Shown: positions 43,401 through 53,589 of the stretch, one piece after another | How positions within the stretch are numbered: position 1 is the stretch's first letter | How the letters are laid out: each line of letters begins with the position of its first letter | The notes under the pieces: generated by a model | What the model saw: the letters and a program-made list of their open reading frames with translations, nothing else | The model's database searches: none | What the model was told of the DNA's origin: nothing | Origin: Lineus longissimus | Taxonomy: Eukaryota; Nemertea; Pilidiophora; Heteronemertea; Lineidae | Assembly: GCF_910592395.1 (NCBI RefSeq) | Contig: NC_088324.1 | Span: forward strand, 3,472,001-3,536,000 | DNA: 64,000 nt | Direction of reading: 5' to 3' | Translations under genes and position numbers: made by a program

Positions 43401-46400
43401 GAAGGTGACTTCTGTGGTGCATGCTTTCAATGGCATACCGCAGACGCGATATACGGCTTCTAAAATGCTGATCTCACGGTGGTTGAGGTAGACATTACCT
43501 AGACGTTTCATTTCTTGAGCTACTTCTAGGTTATTCTGCTTACATTCTTTCTCTGCTTCTTTTAGAAGATGCCCCAATTCCCTCTCGGCTTTGCTGATAT
43601 ACGAAACAATGTACATAACACAACTGTAGGCATCAAGTACATATTGTATGTCCATATTTGCATTCCAGGCACGTAATAAGTGCTGGTTGTAGGGATTTAC
43701 CCAGCAATCTTCATTAGTCCTCTTCAGGAATGTTGTGTTTCTCTTCGATACAATATCCAGGCTTTCTCGAAAGTCAGTTTCTGTTATGTTGGCTTCTTCA
43801 AAGGGGTTTTTGTCAGGCTGATTTGCTTCAATTGCAGCACGAACCTTCAAAATATTGTCTTTGGCCTCCTGTTTCTGTTGGTCAGTGATATCATCAGAAG
43901 GTCTAGGGCGTGCTATGAAGGTAATGGTGCTTGGTGGACGTGGGTAATTGAAGCGACATCTGCGGTTCCCTTTTCGACAAGTGTCGGTGTGGCTTGGGCT
44001 ATGCTTTTGGACTTTGCTTGCGATATTGAACAGTTCCTCATCAAGGGATGCATCTGGTATTTGGCAGGTGATGTATTTGTCAATAAAGGTTGTGACTTCT
44101 AAGTCAGTATGGTGGTCAAAGATTGGGGCATCCTCTATCCAAAATAAGCTATGTATATGTGGCCAGCCTCTTTGTTGGAACTCTGTTCTGTAAAAGTAGT
44201 TCTTTACGTGACCAATGGGTTCTGCTGGGCTTTGAATGACGTTGGAAATGAATGAGACAACCCTGTGTTCGAACATGCGAGCTGCAGTCACTGGGTTGCT
44301 TGCAATGATATCTTGGTGGTGTTTCCACGTTATATTATCAGGGATTGGTTTTCCTTGTTGCTTAAGAATGACTTGGGTAATTTCCGGCCAACGACGATCT
44401 GCTGCAGAGAAGCTGCAAAACCATGTAGGGATGCCTAATTGTTGAATCATGGCTATTAGGTCTTTCATGGTTTTTTCCCAATAAGGTGGTGTACCACGAA
44501 CTGGTTGTAGGAAGCGATAAGCGTCGGCCTGTTTGAGAAGTTGCTTTAAAGAGGCTTTGTCGACTAGATCTGCAGATGTTATTGTATGACCATCTGTTGT
44601 TTTCCTAGTTCCTTTGCGCATTGCAATGGAGATGTTAGATTGAATATTGTTAATTTCACTAGTATACTGGGCAAAGAAAATATAGTTTTGATCAGATGCA
44701 AAACGGTTGTCGACACTAAACAAGCGGCTATTGTAATATCTGGAGAGAGAGAGTTTGGTATCGCGCTGTATATTGAATCCAAATTGTCCAGTAGGGAACT
44801 GAAGAGGAAAAGATTGTTGCTCACAGTTTGGCCAGGTGAATATACCTATGGGTGTTCTACCCTCTCCTGGTGCAAGGCAGTAAACACCGGGGTCAGTGGT
44901 GTCAAGGTAGTGTTGTGCTATATCGGTTGGTTGCAATGAGGTTTGGAAGAGTTCATTTGTGTGTTCATCTTGGCTGTTTATTTCATCGAGTGGTTTGGAT
45001 GTGTCATTGTTTGTTCTGATGACGTCTGTATCGGTGGGGTTGTTATGACCATTTTCACTTGGGGTTGGATCATTGGAGTTGTGGTTAGCTGCTGTAGGAA
45101 GGGTGCTACCTTGTTCGTCGTTTTCAACAGGTGGATTCGGTGGTGGACTTTGGGCTGCGAGTGTAGGGGCCTGTTGTGCTGGCGAGATGGTGACGTCGGC
45201 ATAGTGAGTGTTGTGTTCTTTTAGATAGGTTAAGGCGGTGGTCATTTTGTCTGGACAGGCATATTGGTAAATGTGATGGCCCTTATACTGCAGTTTTCTT
45301 TTCAGTTTCAGTTTGACGAGGTGGTCATCTGTGGGGAGGCGTGGCAATAGCTGTGCTGTTGTGTCAACATCACTTGGCACACAGACAACAGGGCCATGAA
45401 CACCTTTTTGTCCTCCAGAAGGAAGGCTCAACACTTTCATGAAAGGGATAATCTTAGCAATGAGGTGCCTTTCTAGAGAATTGAGGGTTTGTAGTTCAGG
45501 TGGAATTGGGGGCAAAGCTAAGTTGTTGAGTGAACACTGGGGTGGGATGTTACCTTTTCTTAGATGGCTATTGCAACAGAAACAAATCCAAGTATTGTCT
45601 GTGCCCCATGAGGCAATTGTGGCTTGCATTGAATTATACTTGGCGGGTATATATGACAACACCTGTTTGCGAAATAGCAAACGATTGCAGGATACGCACA
45701 CATGTACTGGGCCATTTGTACAATTAGTCCTAAAATTGTCTATGGCATTCACAATGTCTGTATTGTCATTAATGTTTTTTTCTGGAGTCTGTACTGGTTT
45801 CTTTTTGTGGTAGTTGGCCAATGATGTTTGGCGCTTATGAATAGCATGTGCAGCATGTTTTGCATAGATTAGTCTTTTGGATGCTGCTTCTGCTACAAGG
45901 TTTCGTTTCCTTTTAACAGGAGGTTCTATTGCAGGTGATACATCTGCCTTAGGGACCTCTGTTTGTTTCCTTTTAGGAGGCGTTTGAACTGTTGGTGCCT
46001 CTGCTGCAACTGTAGATTGAGTACGTATTCTTTTAGCAGGGGGTTCATTTCCTTGTGCAAGTGTTGCTTCTGGAACATGGGTGCGTTGCTTTTTACAAGG
46101 TAGTTCATTCAAAGGTACTGCTGGTGGTCCTGGAATTTCTGGGGGTTGACATGCTAGGGTAGCCGTTCTTTCCTGAATACGTTTTTTGGTGGTATGGGAC
46201 TTATTGTCTGGCACTAGTGTTCCAAAATGGTGACACTGATTGGCAGAATGTTGTTTTTGTAATTTGCCATAGTTCTGGAAGTATTTAGAAAGCAACGGGT
46301 TCGTAATCGTAGTTGGTGTTGAAGAATTTGGCACTGAAGTTGATGGGGTGGGACTGGCAAATGCCGATGGTGTCGATATCCGAGTTCCTTGCCGTCGCAT

Positions 46401-46460
46401 TTTATTGTGTGCTCTAAGTTTCTTGGGACTCTTAGCGGTGCCTTTCTTGCCTTGGGCCAT
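40419..46460 (-). CDS. Helentron Rep-helicase-endonuclease protein, intact 2013 aa
   Basis: A single exon starting at MAQGKKGTAKSPKK (46460), just after a good acceptor CTTTCCAG at about 46489, so an upstream 5' UTR exon is likely. The N-terminal 230 residues are basic with repeated PP-(x)-KR-(x)-R modules. A Cys-rich domain follows (VHVCVSCNRLLF, WICFCCNSHL). The Rep HUH motif WPHIHSLFW is near 763 and the tyrosine motif YSCVMYIVSYISK near 945. The Pif1-like helicase has Walker A SGGAGTGKSHLIH (about 1322), Walker B LVIIDEISMV (about 1411), AVGDFHQLPPI and YVALSRVTSLKG. From about 1770 an endonuclease/exonuclease/phosphatase domain shows AHQNIEGL, CLTETWL, VGDFNLDLN and SYHNITYA. Rep-helicase plus C-terminal endonuclease defines Helentrons. 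No disabling change seen. Confidence 0.93.
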   Translation of the reverse strand: MAQGKKGTAKSPKKLRAHNKMRRQGTRISTPSAFASPTPSTSVPNSSTPTTITNPLLSKYFQNYGKLQKQHSANQCHHFGTLVPDNKSHTTKKRIQERTATLACQPPEIPGPPAVPLNELPCKKQRTHVPEATLAQGNEPPAKRIRTQSTVAAEAPTVQTPPKRKQTEVPKADVSPAIEPPVKRKRNLVAEAASKRLIYAKHAAHAIHKRQTSLANYHKKKPVQTPEKNINDNTDIVNAIDNFRTNCTNGPVHVCVSCNRLLFRKQVLSYIPAKYNSMQATIASWGTDNTWICFCCNSHLRKGNIPPQCSLNNLALPPIPPELQTLNSLERHLIAKIIPFMKVLSLPSGGQKGVHGPVVCVPSDVDTTAQLLPRLPTDDHLVKLKLKRKLQYKGHHIYQYACPDKMTTALTYLKEHNTHYADVTISPAQQAPTLAAQSPPPNPPVENDEQGSTLPTAANHNSNDPTPSENGHNNPTDTDVIRTNNDTSKPLDEINSQDEHTNELFQTSLQPTDIAQHYLDTTDPGVYCLAPGEGRTPIGIFTWPNCEQQSFPLQFPTGQFGFNIQRDTKLSLSRYYNSRLFSVDNRFASDQNYIFFAQYTSEINNIQSNISIAMRKGTRKTTDGHTITSADLVDKASLKQLLKQADAYRFLQPVRGTPPYWEKTMKDLIAMIQQLGIPTWFCSFSAADRRWPEITQVILKQQGKPIPDNITWKHHQDIIASNPVTAARMFEHRVVSFISNVIQSPAEPIGHVKNYFYRTEFQQRGWPHIHSLFWIEDAPIFDHHTDLEVTTFIDKYITCQIPDASLDEELFNIASKVQKHSPSHTDTCRKGNRRCRFNYPRPPSTITFIARPRPSDDITDQQKQEAKDNILKVRAAIEANQPDKNPFEEANITETDFRESLDIVSKRNTTFLKRTNEDCWVNPYNQHLLRAWNANMDIQYVLDAYSCVMYIVSYISKAERELGHLLKEAEKECKQNNLEVAQEMKRLGNVYLNHREISILEAVYRVCGMPLKACTTEVTFIPTDKDNMRITLPLHVIEHNNTNNDTGVWTKNIVDRYAARPTQAPFSTMSLADFAAHYRTVNKPDKNATDDMPDNELDNNNNNNLPKYKLQGNLGYIQKRKSKAVIRFPKFNAEKDPERYYENLLRLYLPHREDKDLKPNPYETHEEHFNLGQYQGEQVKTVIKNQQAIYQPNKATIDAALEMLAENQDQEDAWAELAPDAEQQRKQDEAEKEPLDDTSDLEDVLELEQPIGLHNSSHTPTPQVHASTTIPTVNEHPQPKHHIKEMINNLNQKQRDLFDYISWWCHQRAQDPEYPPFHIFLSGGAGTGKSHLIHCITHEADKRLKNKVSPTESPADIKVLVLASTGPAAKNIGGQTVHGALNVPKAIRLPYKDLTQTTINTLRSRLANIELVIIDEISMVNQTLFTYIHGRLQQIKKTSSRQEHFGNIAVLAVGDFHQLPPIIRPALFTDLQGPKNLMRHFSLWELQEIMRQKDDQPFAEMLNRMRVKVKDKPMEERDHKMLLSAMNKPIPKDTLHIFPTRREVHAHNHNLLFSNCSNIQHIPALDIYKSTKTTTTIKKPKKVEPQNQVIPQQSDDLYLAVNAKVMLIQNLDVQDGLVNGAQGFVAAIPPPDPTTNLPPYICVTFKDNNTGLATMKKQRTNHNIPPNTVMIKRQPQMEQPNAKRFIRHQFPLQLAWACTAHKVQGISTSHAAISLQRTFSAGQAYVALSRVTSLKGLHLLDDALSKIYCNQAVTEAMINMPIADLTPSQPITNIPATEYFIIAHQNIEGLQQHKSAMAKNSQIKQANIICLTETWLQHTDITNSSVQLPNYTFSHNPRNKCYSTDEPNSSATSFINKSKGGVGLYIKTDQQHAIITYNDLNIEHIVLRSQTPTLTIVNIYRPPTYNITDFLPHFLKLLQTTIAGSETNEPIIIVGDFNLDLNKQPQNRITDMLADYGFTQMIQQTTTKGHTLLDHIYQRSTPYNTIFGVCHTHYSYHNITYAAIPNPKAPPLE

Positions 46461-48377
46461 GCTTTTATTTGAATTGGGTTTGGTTACTGGAAAGAGGAAG
46501 AAGGTTGTTTTCACTTTTCATGCCTTTATTGCTTGGTAAGAGTACAGATGACAAGGAAATGTGTTTTTGGTACAAGTTATGTAGTCTTGTTAGTAAAGTT
46601 AGGCCACACCTTTTTTATTTTATGGTTTACAGATTTGTTTCTGGAGGTAGGGTGAAGGAGGGAAGAAATGAATGCCATAGTGTAAAATTGACACAAAATT
46701 GCTTGAGGCCGATCAGCACTGTAGATTTATGGATGCAGGGATAAAATGAAAAAGTGTGGCCTTATTCGGAAGTAAAGTGTGTCAGATTATAGAGGGCAGT
46801 GCCGTCATTAGTATTTGTTATGCTATGAAATGACGGTCCTGCTCCCTAAAATCGCGTAATCTGATATACAGTACTCCTGTGTAATTTGCAGCATTGCCCG
46901 AATTAATGACTAGAGTTCTTTGTACTTGCCAGTATGTGGAGGGTATGATTGTGACTAATTGAATATACAAAATGACTAATTGGATATACAAAATGCATTT
47001 TATCAAAAATATATGTGGAGATATAGAATTTAGGTATAGGGAAGTACTGTGGGTGTAATTGCCAGACTATGGAGGTCACTGTGACTATTGGTATATGTTA
47101 TGCATTGATGCATCTTTCCTGCCCTCATCAGGCTTTTCAATTATTGCCAGTGTTTGGAGAAGTACTTTACGCTTTGTACTGGGATGCACTGTGTGTGAAA
47201 CTGCCAGTGTGGTCATTTGAATGAACAAGCCATTGAAGGGACTGTCTTTACTTCTATAATACGGTTATCACACACACAGTGCCCCCCCCCCCTGCTCGTA
47301 ACATGACCCCACTGAAGCCTTTCTGGCACCTAAAATGGCCAAATCTCATCCCAAATGGCCTTCTGATACCTGGAATCCTCAAATCCTTGTTTTGTAGGTG
47401 AATGTGTGCAAGTATCAACTAGTCAATTGGGTGACAAAAGTGCCCGAATGCACCCAAATTTATGGGTTTTGTGACCAAAAAGCCCAAACGCAGACAATCT
47501 GGATTCAGCCCAAATTATGCAATTGAAAGGCCTGCTCTTTGATATGGCAATCTCACCCTCAGCACTTCCCCGTAATTGGTGGGTAGAGGTTTAATGGTTG
47601 ATGGCAATATGCATTGTATCAAAAATATCTGACAAAATATAGAATCTAAATACGTGGTTGTACTGTGTGTCGAATTTCCATATTATAGAGGGCAGTGTTG
47701 TCATTGGTATGATTTGTAGCACTGAAGGAACTTCCTTGCCCTCTATGATATGGCAATAAGACCCTCATTCTTTTGCAGTAATTGAACTGTAAGGGTTTAA
47801 CAGTTAATGTCAAAAGTATATGGCAAAATATAGAATCTAAATACATGTACTGGGAAGTACTGTGGTTGTAATTGCCAGATTATAGAGGGCAGTGTATTGT
47901 GCGTCGAAGCAACTGTTGTTGTACCAAAATATTAAATCCCATGTGACAAATTTTTATTCAATTTGCATTGCTTTTACCTTTTTGTGTATAGTGGACAAAA
48001 ATCAGTGGTCTCGCCTTTTATTTCATACTGGATTTTTACTGTACAAGTACGACATGACAACGACTGTCCTGCCCTTTTTAATCTGGAAATTTCACCTACA
48101 GTTCTTCTCTGCAATACTTGGTTTTCTGAACTCGTAGAGTGCCACCTAGCTGGTAAATATGAACTATGTTGGACAACAATTACCATTGATGTGACCTCGA
48201 TCTAGGCTATGGTGAACCTTGACTCCTTATCTGCATTTGGTAATTGGCTGGCAGCGCCTGGACTGAGGGTGAATCGAAGTTGGATGTATTTTTACCTGCA
48301 GGTGGCACTTTAGGAGTTTTGATATCCAAGTATTGGAGGTTTGGGGTAGGACTAAATGGATAATATGAATCTATGAA
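46461..48377. other. Spacer with diverged repeats
   Basis: Words like ATTATAGAGGGCAGTG and ATAGAATCTAAATAC recur near 46790, 47065, 47640-47700 and 47830-47890, an old scattered minisatellite. A run of 11 C lies at 47282-47292. A segment near 47301-47390 resembles one near 49330-49410. No gene beyond the putative 5' exon region of the Helentron gene. Confidence 0.5.
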
Positions 48378-51062
48378 TTATTCGGTTGTCTCATTGTTAG
48401 AATCGATTTCGATGTCTTGGGGGTTTTCAGCATTGTTGTCTGCTGTTTCTGGTGCATCAAATTGAGAGCAAATTGTGTCCTCAGCTTGGTCAAGTTCTTG
48501 CTGTAGGGAAAGTATCTTGCGATTTAACTGCTCGATGGTTCTGTTAGCCGCCATAAGTTTTTGATGTGTGTAAAGTTCTTTTTTGTGGGCAGAACAAAGC
48601 TCGGCCTTTGTAGTGTCATGTGCATCCTGTTCAGCACTGAGTTGAAAGCTGGACTTGAAGGTTACCTGGGATAATGTTTGCTTTATTACACGTACGCCTT
48701 TCTCAACCTTGGCTTTGCCTTCAGCATGTTGCCCGCTCATTACATAGTACATGCCGGCAAAAATAGCGTCTTGCCACGAGTCATCTTTTGTTCTGGAAAA
48801 GACATAAGCATGTGAAAGGGCAATGTGGATGGTAATTCAGCATATGACTGTTTTTGGTTTTAGTGCTATATGACAGGTGCGAATTTCCATATCAGGGAAA
48901 TAATAATTTGGTGGCAGAAACTACTTTGAAGCACTATCTCAGGGCCAGAAGACGGACTTATGGCACATGTAGACAGCTGTGCATAAGAACAAGCTTGTGA
49001 GGAGCATTTGTCAAGCATGATACTTGTCAGTGGAGACGGTAGGCTAATGCAAAATGATTGTTTGCCAACTTGATGTGTGGTAACTAATTACTTGATGGCA
49101 TAAACTACTTTGAAGCTCGAATGATATATCGCACACGTAAACAGTTGTGCATAAGAACAAGCCTGTGAAAAGAACTTGTCAATCTGAGCAGGTGTTGTGA
49201 TTGTTGATAAATTGTTAAGAAGGTACTCACTTGTCAGTAGAGGGAGATGCTGGGTTGGAAGTAGCTGGTGATTGACTGAAAATGAGATAAAAAGATTAAG
49301 GATATTGCAAGTAGATGTTTTTGAAAGGGGTCACATGACCCCCCTGAAGCGTTTTCTGACCTTAAAACAACCCTAATCTCTTCCTAAATGCCTCAAAATA
49401 ACCCCCAGAGTGAAGAAACTGTTTTGGGGGGGGGTAAAAAGTGCAATTTTCATAAATATTCCGAAATGACTTTCAAAAATATGCGGCGATGCTGCAGAAA
49501 TTTTGAAGCCCAAATTAGGCCTAAAAAATAGAGGGTGTAACCCCTCTGATGTAATCTAAAGGTCCTGGACTGTAAGCTGTTAATTTCAGCTGAAACTGAG
49601 AAAAGAAGGTTAAGGATATTGCATGGAGATGTTGCCCAATGTGAAAACAAAGTATGAGGTATTGAATGCATGAATTGAGTCCAAACTGGGTAGTCCACCA
49701 GGTTGCCAATAAACAGTGGGAGGTATTGTTGGCAAGCCCTGTAGTTTCCAAGTGGATGGTGGATGTACTTACCTTTGTGTGGTTGACTTGGTTGGGGTGT
49801 TAAACAATCTTTTGGCTTGTGGCAGGCCTGAATGTTGCGGTGATGTTGTAGGCAATCTGAAAAAGATAAGGTTGTTTAGCTATTTGTATGGGGTATATGT
49901 ACTAATGAAGGTTTACATCGATTATGTGTGTAACAGCATGCAAGTTGGCAGTTAATTGCAGAATTGTGTTTAAGACCGTCATACTAAAGACGAGAATCTA
50001 CGTGAAACAGAGCCAGCTGTTGGGCGCTGTCGACCAGAATATTTGGCACCACACTTCCTTTTAGTGCATCATGTAGAAGGGCTAGGAGGACTTTGGTGTT
50101 GCATGGGTTCAGTGTATTGGTAAGTTTGAACATACAAAGTGAAAACATAATAGTATAGTTTCGTTTTGCGTCTATTTTGCAGGTTTAAAAAAATCCTGGC
50201 AAATTGCATTCCTTTTTTTCGGCCACCCCCATGTACTAAGCATTCCTTAACCTAAGGTGAACTACAGTACGATGCGGGAGGTTGAAATTGCTGGCAATCT
50301 AGGTTTAATTGATTGCCTCATGGTGAACTAAAGTGGAGCTCAAGGTGGTTTAACTTACAGAGATGGAGAACTTGACGACCTTGTTTGGCTGGTAGCTAAT
50401 TTCTTCTTGGCAGGCGTGGATGGACTGAAAAAGTGGAAGCAATGTAGTGAATTTGTCAATAAACTGGACACTACTAAGCATGTTAAACTTGCAGCCTTAA
50501 CCATGTTAACCTATGCATAGCAAGGGTCTAATGCATCTCTGTTGTTTACATATGTACCAAACTTCTGTTCAAAATATTGGCAAGAGAACGACGTAAATCA
50601 CTTAGACAATTGGGTGAATAAATAAAAACAAAGCTTAATCCATCAACAACGTAACCTGCATTTGTATGAAGTACTCTTAATCCAACATCGCAGTCTAGTG
50701 TTGTAGGAAATATTCTTATATCCACCATCACAATCTGATTTGTAGCAAGCAACTAGCAGTACTAGAGTTTTGGTACACACACTGAATAATAGGCGTATCA
50801 TTTAAATTTATTGAACGAATTCCCAAACTCGCATGGCTGATAGTGTTACAGCTCGTCCATTATACTGTGTCTACTACAGGGAACCCTGAAGGGGAAGTAG
50901 GTAAGGGCAGTCAGACAGTGGGTGGTGTTGGTTGGCCGGGTGGTTGGCATGTTATCAGAAGAGTCAATTTCCCAACACTTGTACTTACCTTTGATTTGTA
51001 TGATTGCCATTCGATACAGATGCAGAGGGACAGCCACGTTTACTTGTGTGCGATGCTGACAT
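48378..51062 (-). CDS. Five-exon gene for a 227-aa Ser/Thr/Pro-rich coiled-coil protein, unrecognised
   Basis: Exons 50989-51062 (74 nt), 50359-50424 (66), 49773-49856 (84), 49231-49275 (45) and 48378-48792 (415) join into 684 nt. Every donor is GTAAGT- or GTGAGT-like, every acceptor ends CAG, and all four introns are phase 2. The protein starts MSASHTSKRGCPSASV. Exons 2-4 add low-complexity Ser/Thr/Pro/Lys modules (STPAKKKLATSQ; HSGLPQAKRLFNTPTKS). The last exon has WQDAIFAGMYYVMSGQHAEG, then a long helical, probable coiled-coil stretch (MAANRTIEQLNRKILSLQQE) and an acidic tail. No family recognised. It sits upstream of, and in line with, the Helentron gene; an accessory role or a host gene are both possible. 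Splice consistency makes the model strong; the function is unknown. Confidence 0.75.
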
Positions 51063-51518
51063 AATACTAATACTATAGTAGGCTATGACAAATCTGGAAA
51101 GTAATAATGTCAAAGAGTTTAGTTGTAATGTAGGCCTTACAATATTTAGCCCCAGAAGAGGTACAGTTGTGGGCTACATAAACAATAAACATTTAATGAT
51201 TCATTAGTACTAGAATCTAGACTCAGAAACATGATTTCGTATATTTCATGACTACATCTGTTCAGACTGAAAGGTTAACGTGCTTAGTTGAGATTCTCGT
51301 ACTAATGATTCATGCATTTAATCATCGCTGAATTATTTATTGTTAGCTCAAGACACAGTAGGGTTATGGCGCTTCAAGAAGAAAGTAAAGTAGAGTAAAG
51401 TAAGCTGATGAAGTGATGGCGGTTCGTCGGCAGAATGTTAAAAGGCCTACGATCAAGGATGTGTATTTATTTGTATTGTACTTCATTGTATAGATCGTCT
51501 GCACTAGGCCTACGCCGA
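51063..51518. other. Upstream region of the five-exon gene
   Basis: It should contain the promoter. AT-rich, without a clear TATA box at a fixed distance or other recognisable motif. Confidence 0.4.
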
Positions 51519-51647
51519 TGCCGTCACAATGCAATCGCGCACATGCGCAGTTTGCTGAGTGGAAGATGTACACAGGCATCGTGTACATTTCACTGTACAT
51601 CTTCCACTCAGCAAACTGCGCATGTGCGCGGTTGCATTGTGACGGCA
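51519..51647. repeat. Long foldback: 54-bp arms, 21-nt loop
   Basis: The arm beginning TGCCGTCACAATGCAA (51519-51572) is repeated inverted at 51594-51647 with one mismatch. Weaker inverted similarity continues outside (TATAGATCGTCTGCACTAGG around 51490 against 51665-51690), so the original element may be about 200 bp. A MITE or a recent inverted duplication. Confidence 0.88.
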
Positions 51648-52239
51648 CTTGACGATGCTGGACAACGGCCCAGTGCAAACGATCTATAGGCCTAGGCCTA
51701 TGTCATGTCATGATGTAGCCGGCCCGCTCCGGTGATATCGGTTCGTCGGCAGTTCATAATACTTTAATACCAGTACAGATATTACATTAAGATGTCAGCA
51801 CAGAATCATGACGATGGATTTATAATGTTCGTATGCATGGATGGTGTTTGTAATGTTTGTACGGCAAGGTTTTCATGGTTTGAACTCGTTTTGAAAGAAT
51901 CACAACACAGGCCGCCATGATTTATCCAAGCTCCCAACATGCACTGCTGGATTAAACAAGTGAACAACGCCGGAAAGCATGACTGATGACTGGGATGCAG
52001 GGCTTCATTGTTTCAATTCCGATAATTAAAGGCGTTGTTTAAACAGTGATAAAGCATCGTCGATTATGCATAAACATAGTGTTGGGACGTGAAAACGTGC
52101 ACGAGACCTTGCTAATTGTTGTCATCAGCCGAATAAATGTGATAAACGTACTTGCACTTACTAGATTGATTATTCCTAGACGAAGTTTGATTTTCAGCGC
52201 TACTCCTGACTGTCAAAATGGCGGACCGGAAAATGAAGC
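51648..52239. other. Spacer, nothing recognised
   Basis: No coding or structural feature beyond the outer arm of the foldback. Confidence 0.4.
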
Positions 52240-53589
52240 ATTGTCGTGAAATAGCCAATAAACGTCAACAAACAAGGCTCAAAGAACTTAATACTACCGA
52301 TAAAGACTTGAAATAATGAGTCAATAGTCGTTAGATGCCAACAAAATATTTTATTACAGCGTCGTTTTCTCGAAACTACTATAACACTGACCTCGTTGCA
52401 AATTTTGCGACCTTCAACAAATGAACAGTCATTTCTGAATGCGCATGTGCAGTCAGTGCGAACATCGTCTTGGTTCCCTCGGCTGTTCCTAGGAGGCGTG
52501 CTATTCCTGCCCTCTAGGAACAGCCGAGGGAACCAAGACGTGCGAGTAACGTTCCGAGTGCTCATTGCCGCAAAAACAATCTACGAAACTACAATGTATT
52601 GTCGTGAAATAGCCAATAAACGTCAACAAACAAGGCTCAAAGAACTTAATACTACCGATAAAGACTTGAAATAATGAGTCAATAGTCGTTAGATGCCAAC
52701 AAAATATTTTATTACAGCGTCGTTTTCTCGAAACTACTATAACACTGACCTCGTTGCAAATTTTGCGACCTTCAACAAATGAACAGTCATTTCTGAATGC
52801 GCATGTGCAGTCAGTGCGAACATCGTCTTGGTTCCCTCGGCTGTTCCTAGGAGGCGTGCTATTCCTGCCCTCTAGGAACAGCCGAGGGAACCAAGACGTG
52901 CGAGTAACGTTCCGAGTGCTCATTGCCGCAAAAACAATCTACGAAACTACAATGTATTGTCGTGAAATAGCCAATAAACGTCAACAAACAAGGCTCAAAG
53001 AACTTAATACTACCGATAAAGACTTGAAATAATGAGTCAATAGTCGTTAGATGCCAACAAAATATTTTATTACAGCGTCGTTTTCTCGAAACTACTATAA
53101 CACTGACCTCGTTGCAAATTTTGCGACCTTCAACAAATGAACAGTCATTTCTGAATGCGCATGTGCAGTCAGTGCGAACATCACGTTCCGAGTGCTCATT
53201 GCCGCAAAAACAATCTACGAAACTACAATGTATTGTCGTGAAATAGCCAATAAACGTCAACAAACAAGGCTCAAAGAACTTAATACTACCGATAAAGACT
53301 TGAAATAATGAGTCAATAGTCGTTAGATGCCAACAAAATATTTTATTACAGCGTCGTTTTCTCGAAACTACTATAACACTGACCTCGTTGCAAATTTTGC
53401 GACCTTCAACAAATGAACAGTCATTTCTGAATGCGCATGTGCAGTCAGTGCGAACATCGTCTTGGTTCCCTCGGCTGTTCCTAGGAGGCGTGCTATTCCT
53501 GCCCTCTAGGAACAGCCGAGGGAACCAAGACGTGCGAGTAACGTTCCGAGTGCTCATTGCCGCAAAAACAATCTACGAAACTACAATGT
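52240..53589. repeat. Four-unit tandem array, 358-bp unit with optional 82-bp hairpin cassette
   Basis: Units 52240-52597, 52598-52955, 52956-53231 and 53232-53589 look essentially identical except that the third lacks 82 bp. The missing part is the cassette that starts GTCTTGGTTCCCTCGGCTGT and forms a perfect 27-bp hairpin with a 21-nt loop (first copy about 52467-52541). A diverged fifth unit continues to about 53740 (shared words AATATTTTATCA/T, GTTTTCTCGAAAC, AAATTTTGCGAC or AAAATTGCGAC). The long open frames on both strands are a result of the periodicity. Confidence 0.9.

Noticed and set aside
14064-46460. The Helitron and Helentron genes as one element.
   Set aside because: Each has its own complete Rep and helicase domains of different lineage (THAHILLIM versus WPHIHSLFW; only one has an endonuclease), so they are separate elements.
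52501-53557. Long open frames in the tandem array (up to 232 codons, repetitive protein).
   Set aside because: They come from the 358-bp periodicity and exist on both strands; no codon bias, start context or domain supports coding.
52240-53589. CRISPR-like repeat pattern.
   Set aside because: Units are 276-358 bp without short repeat/unique spacer structure, and the DNA is eukaryotic.
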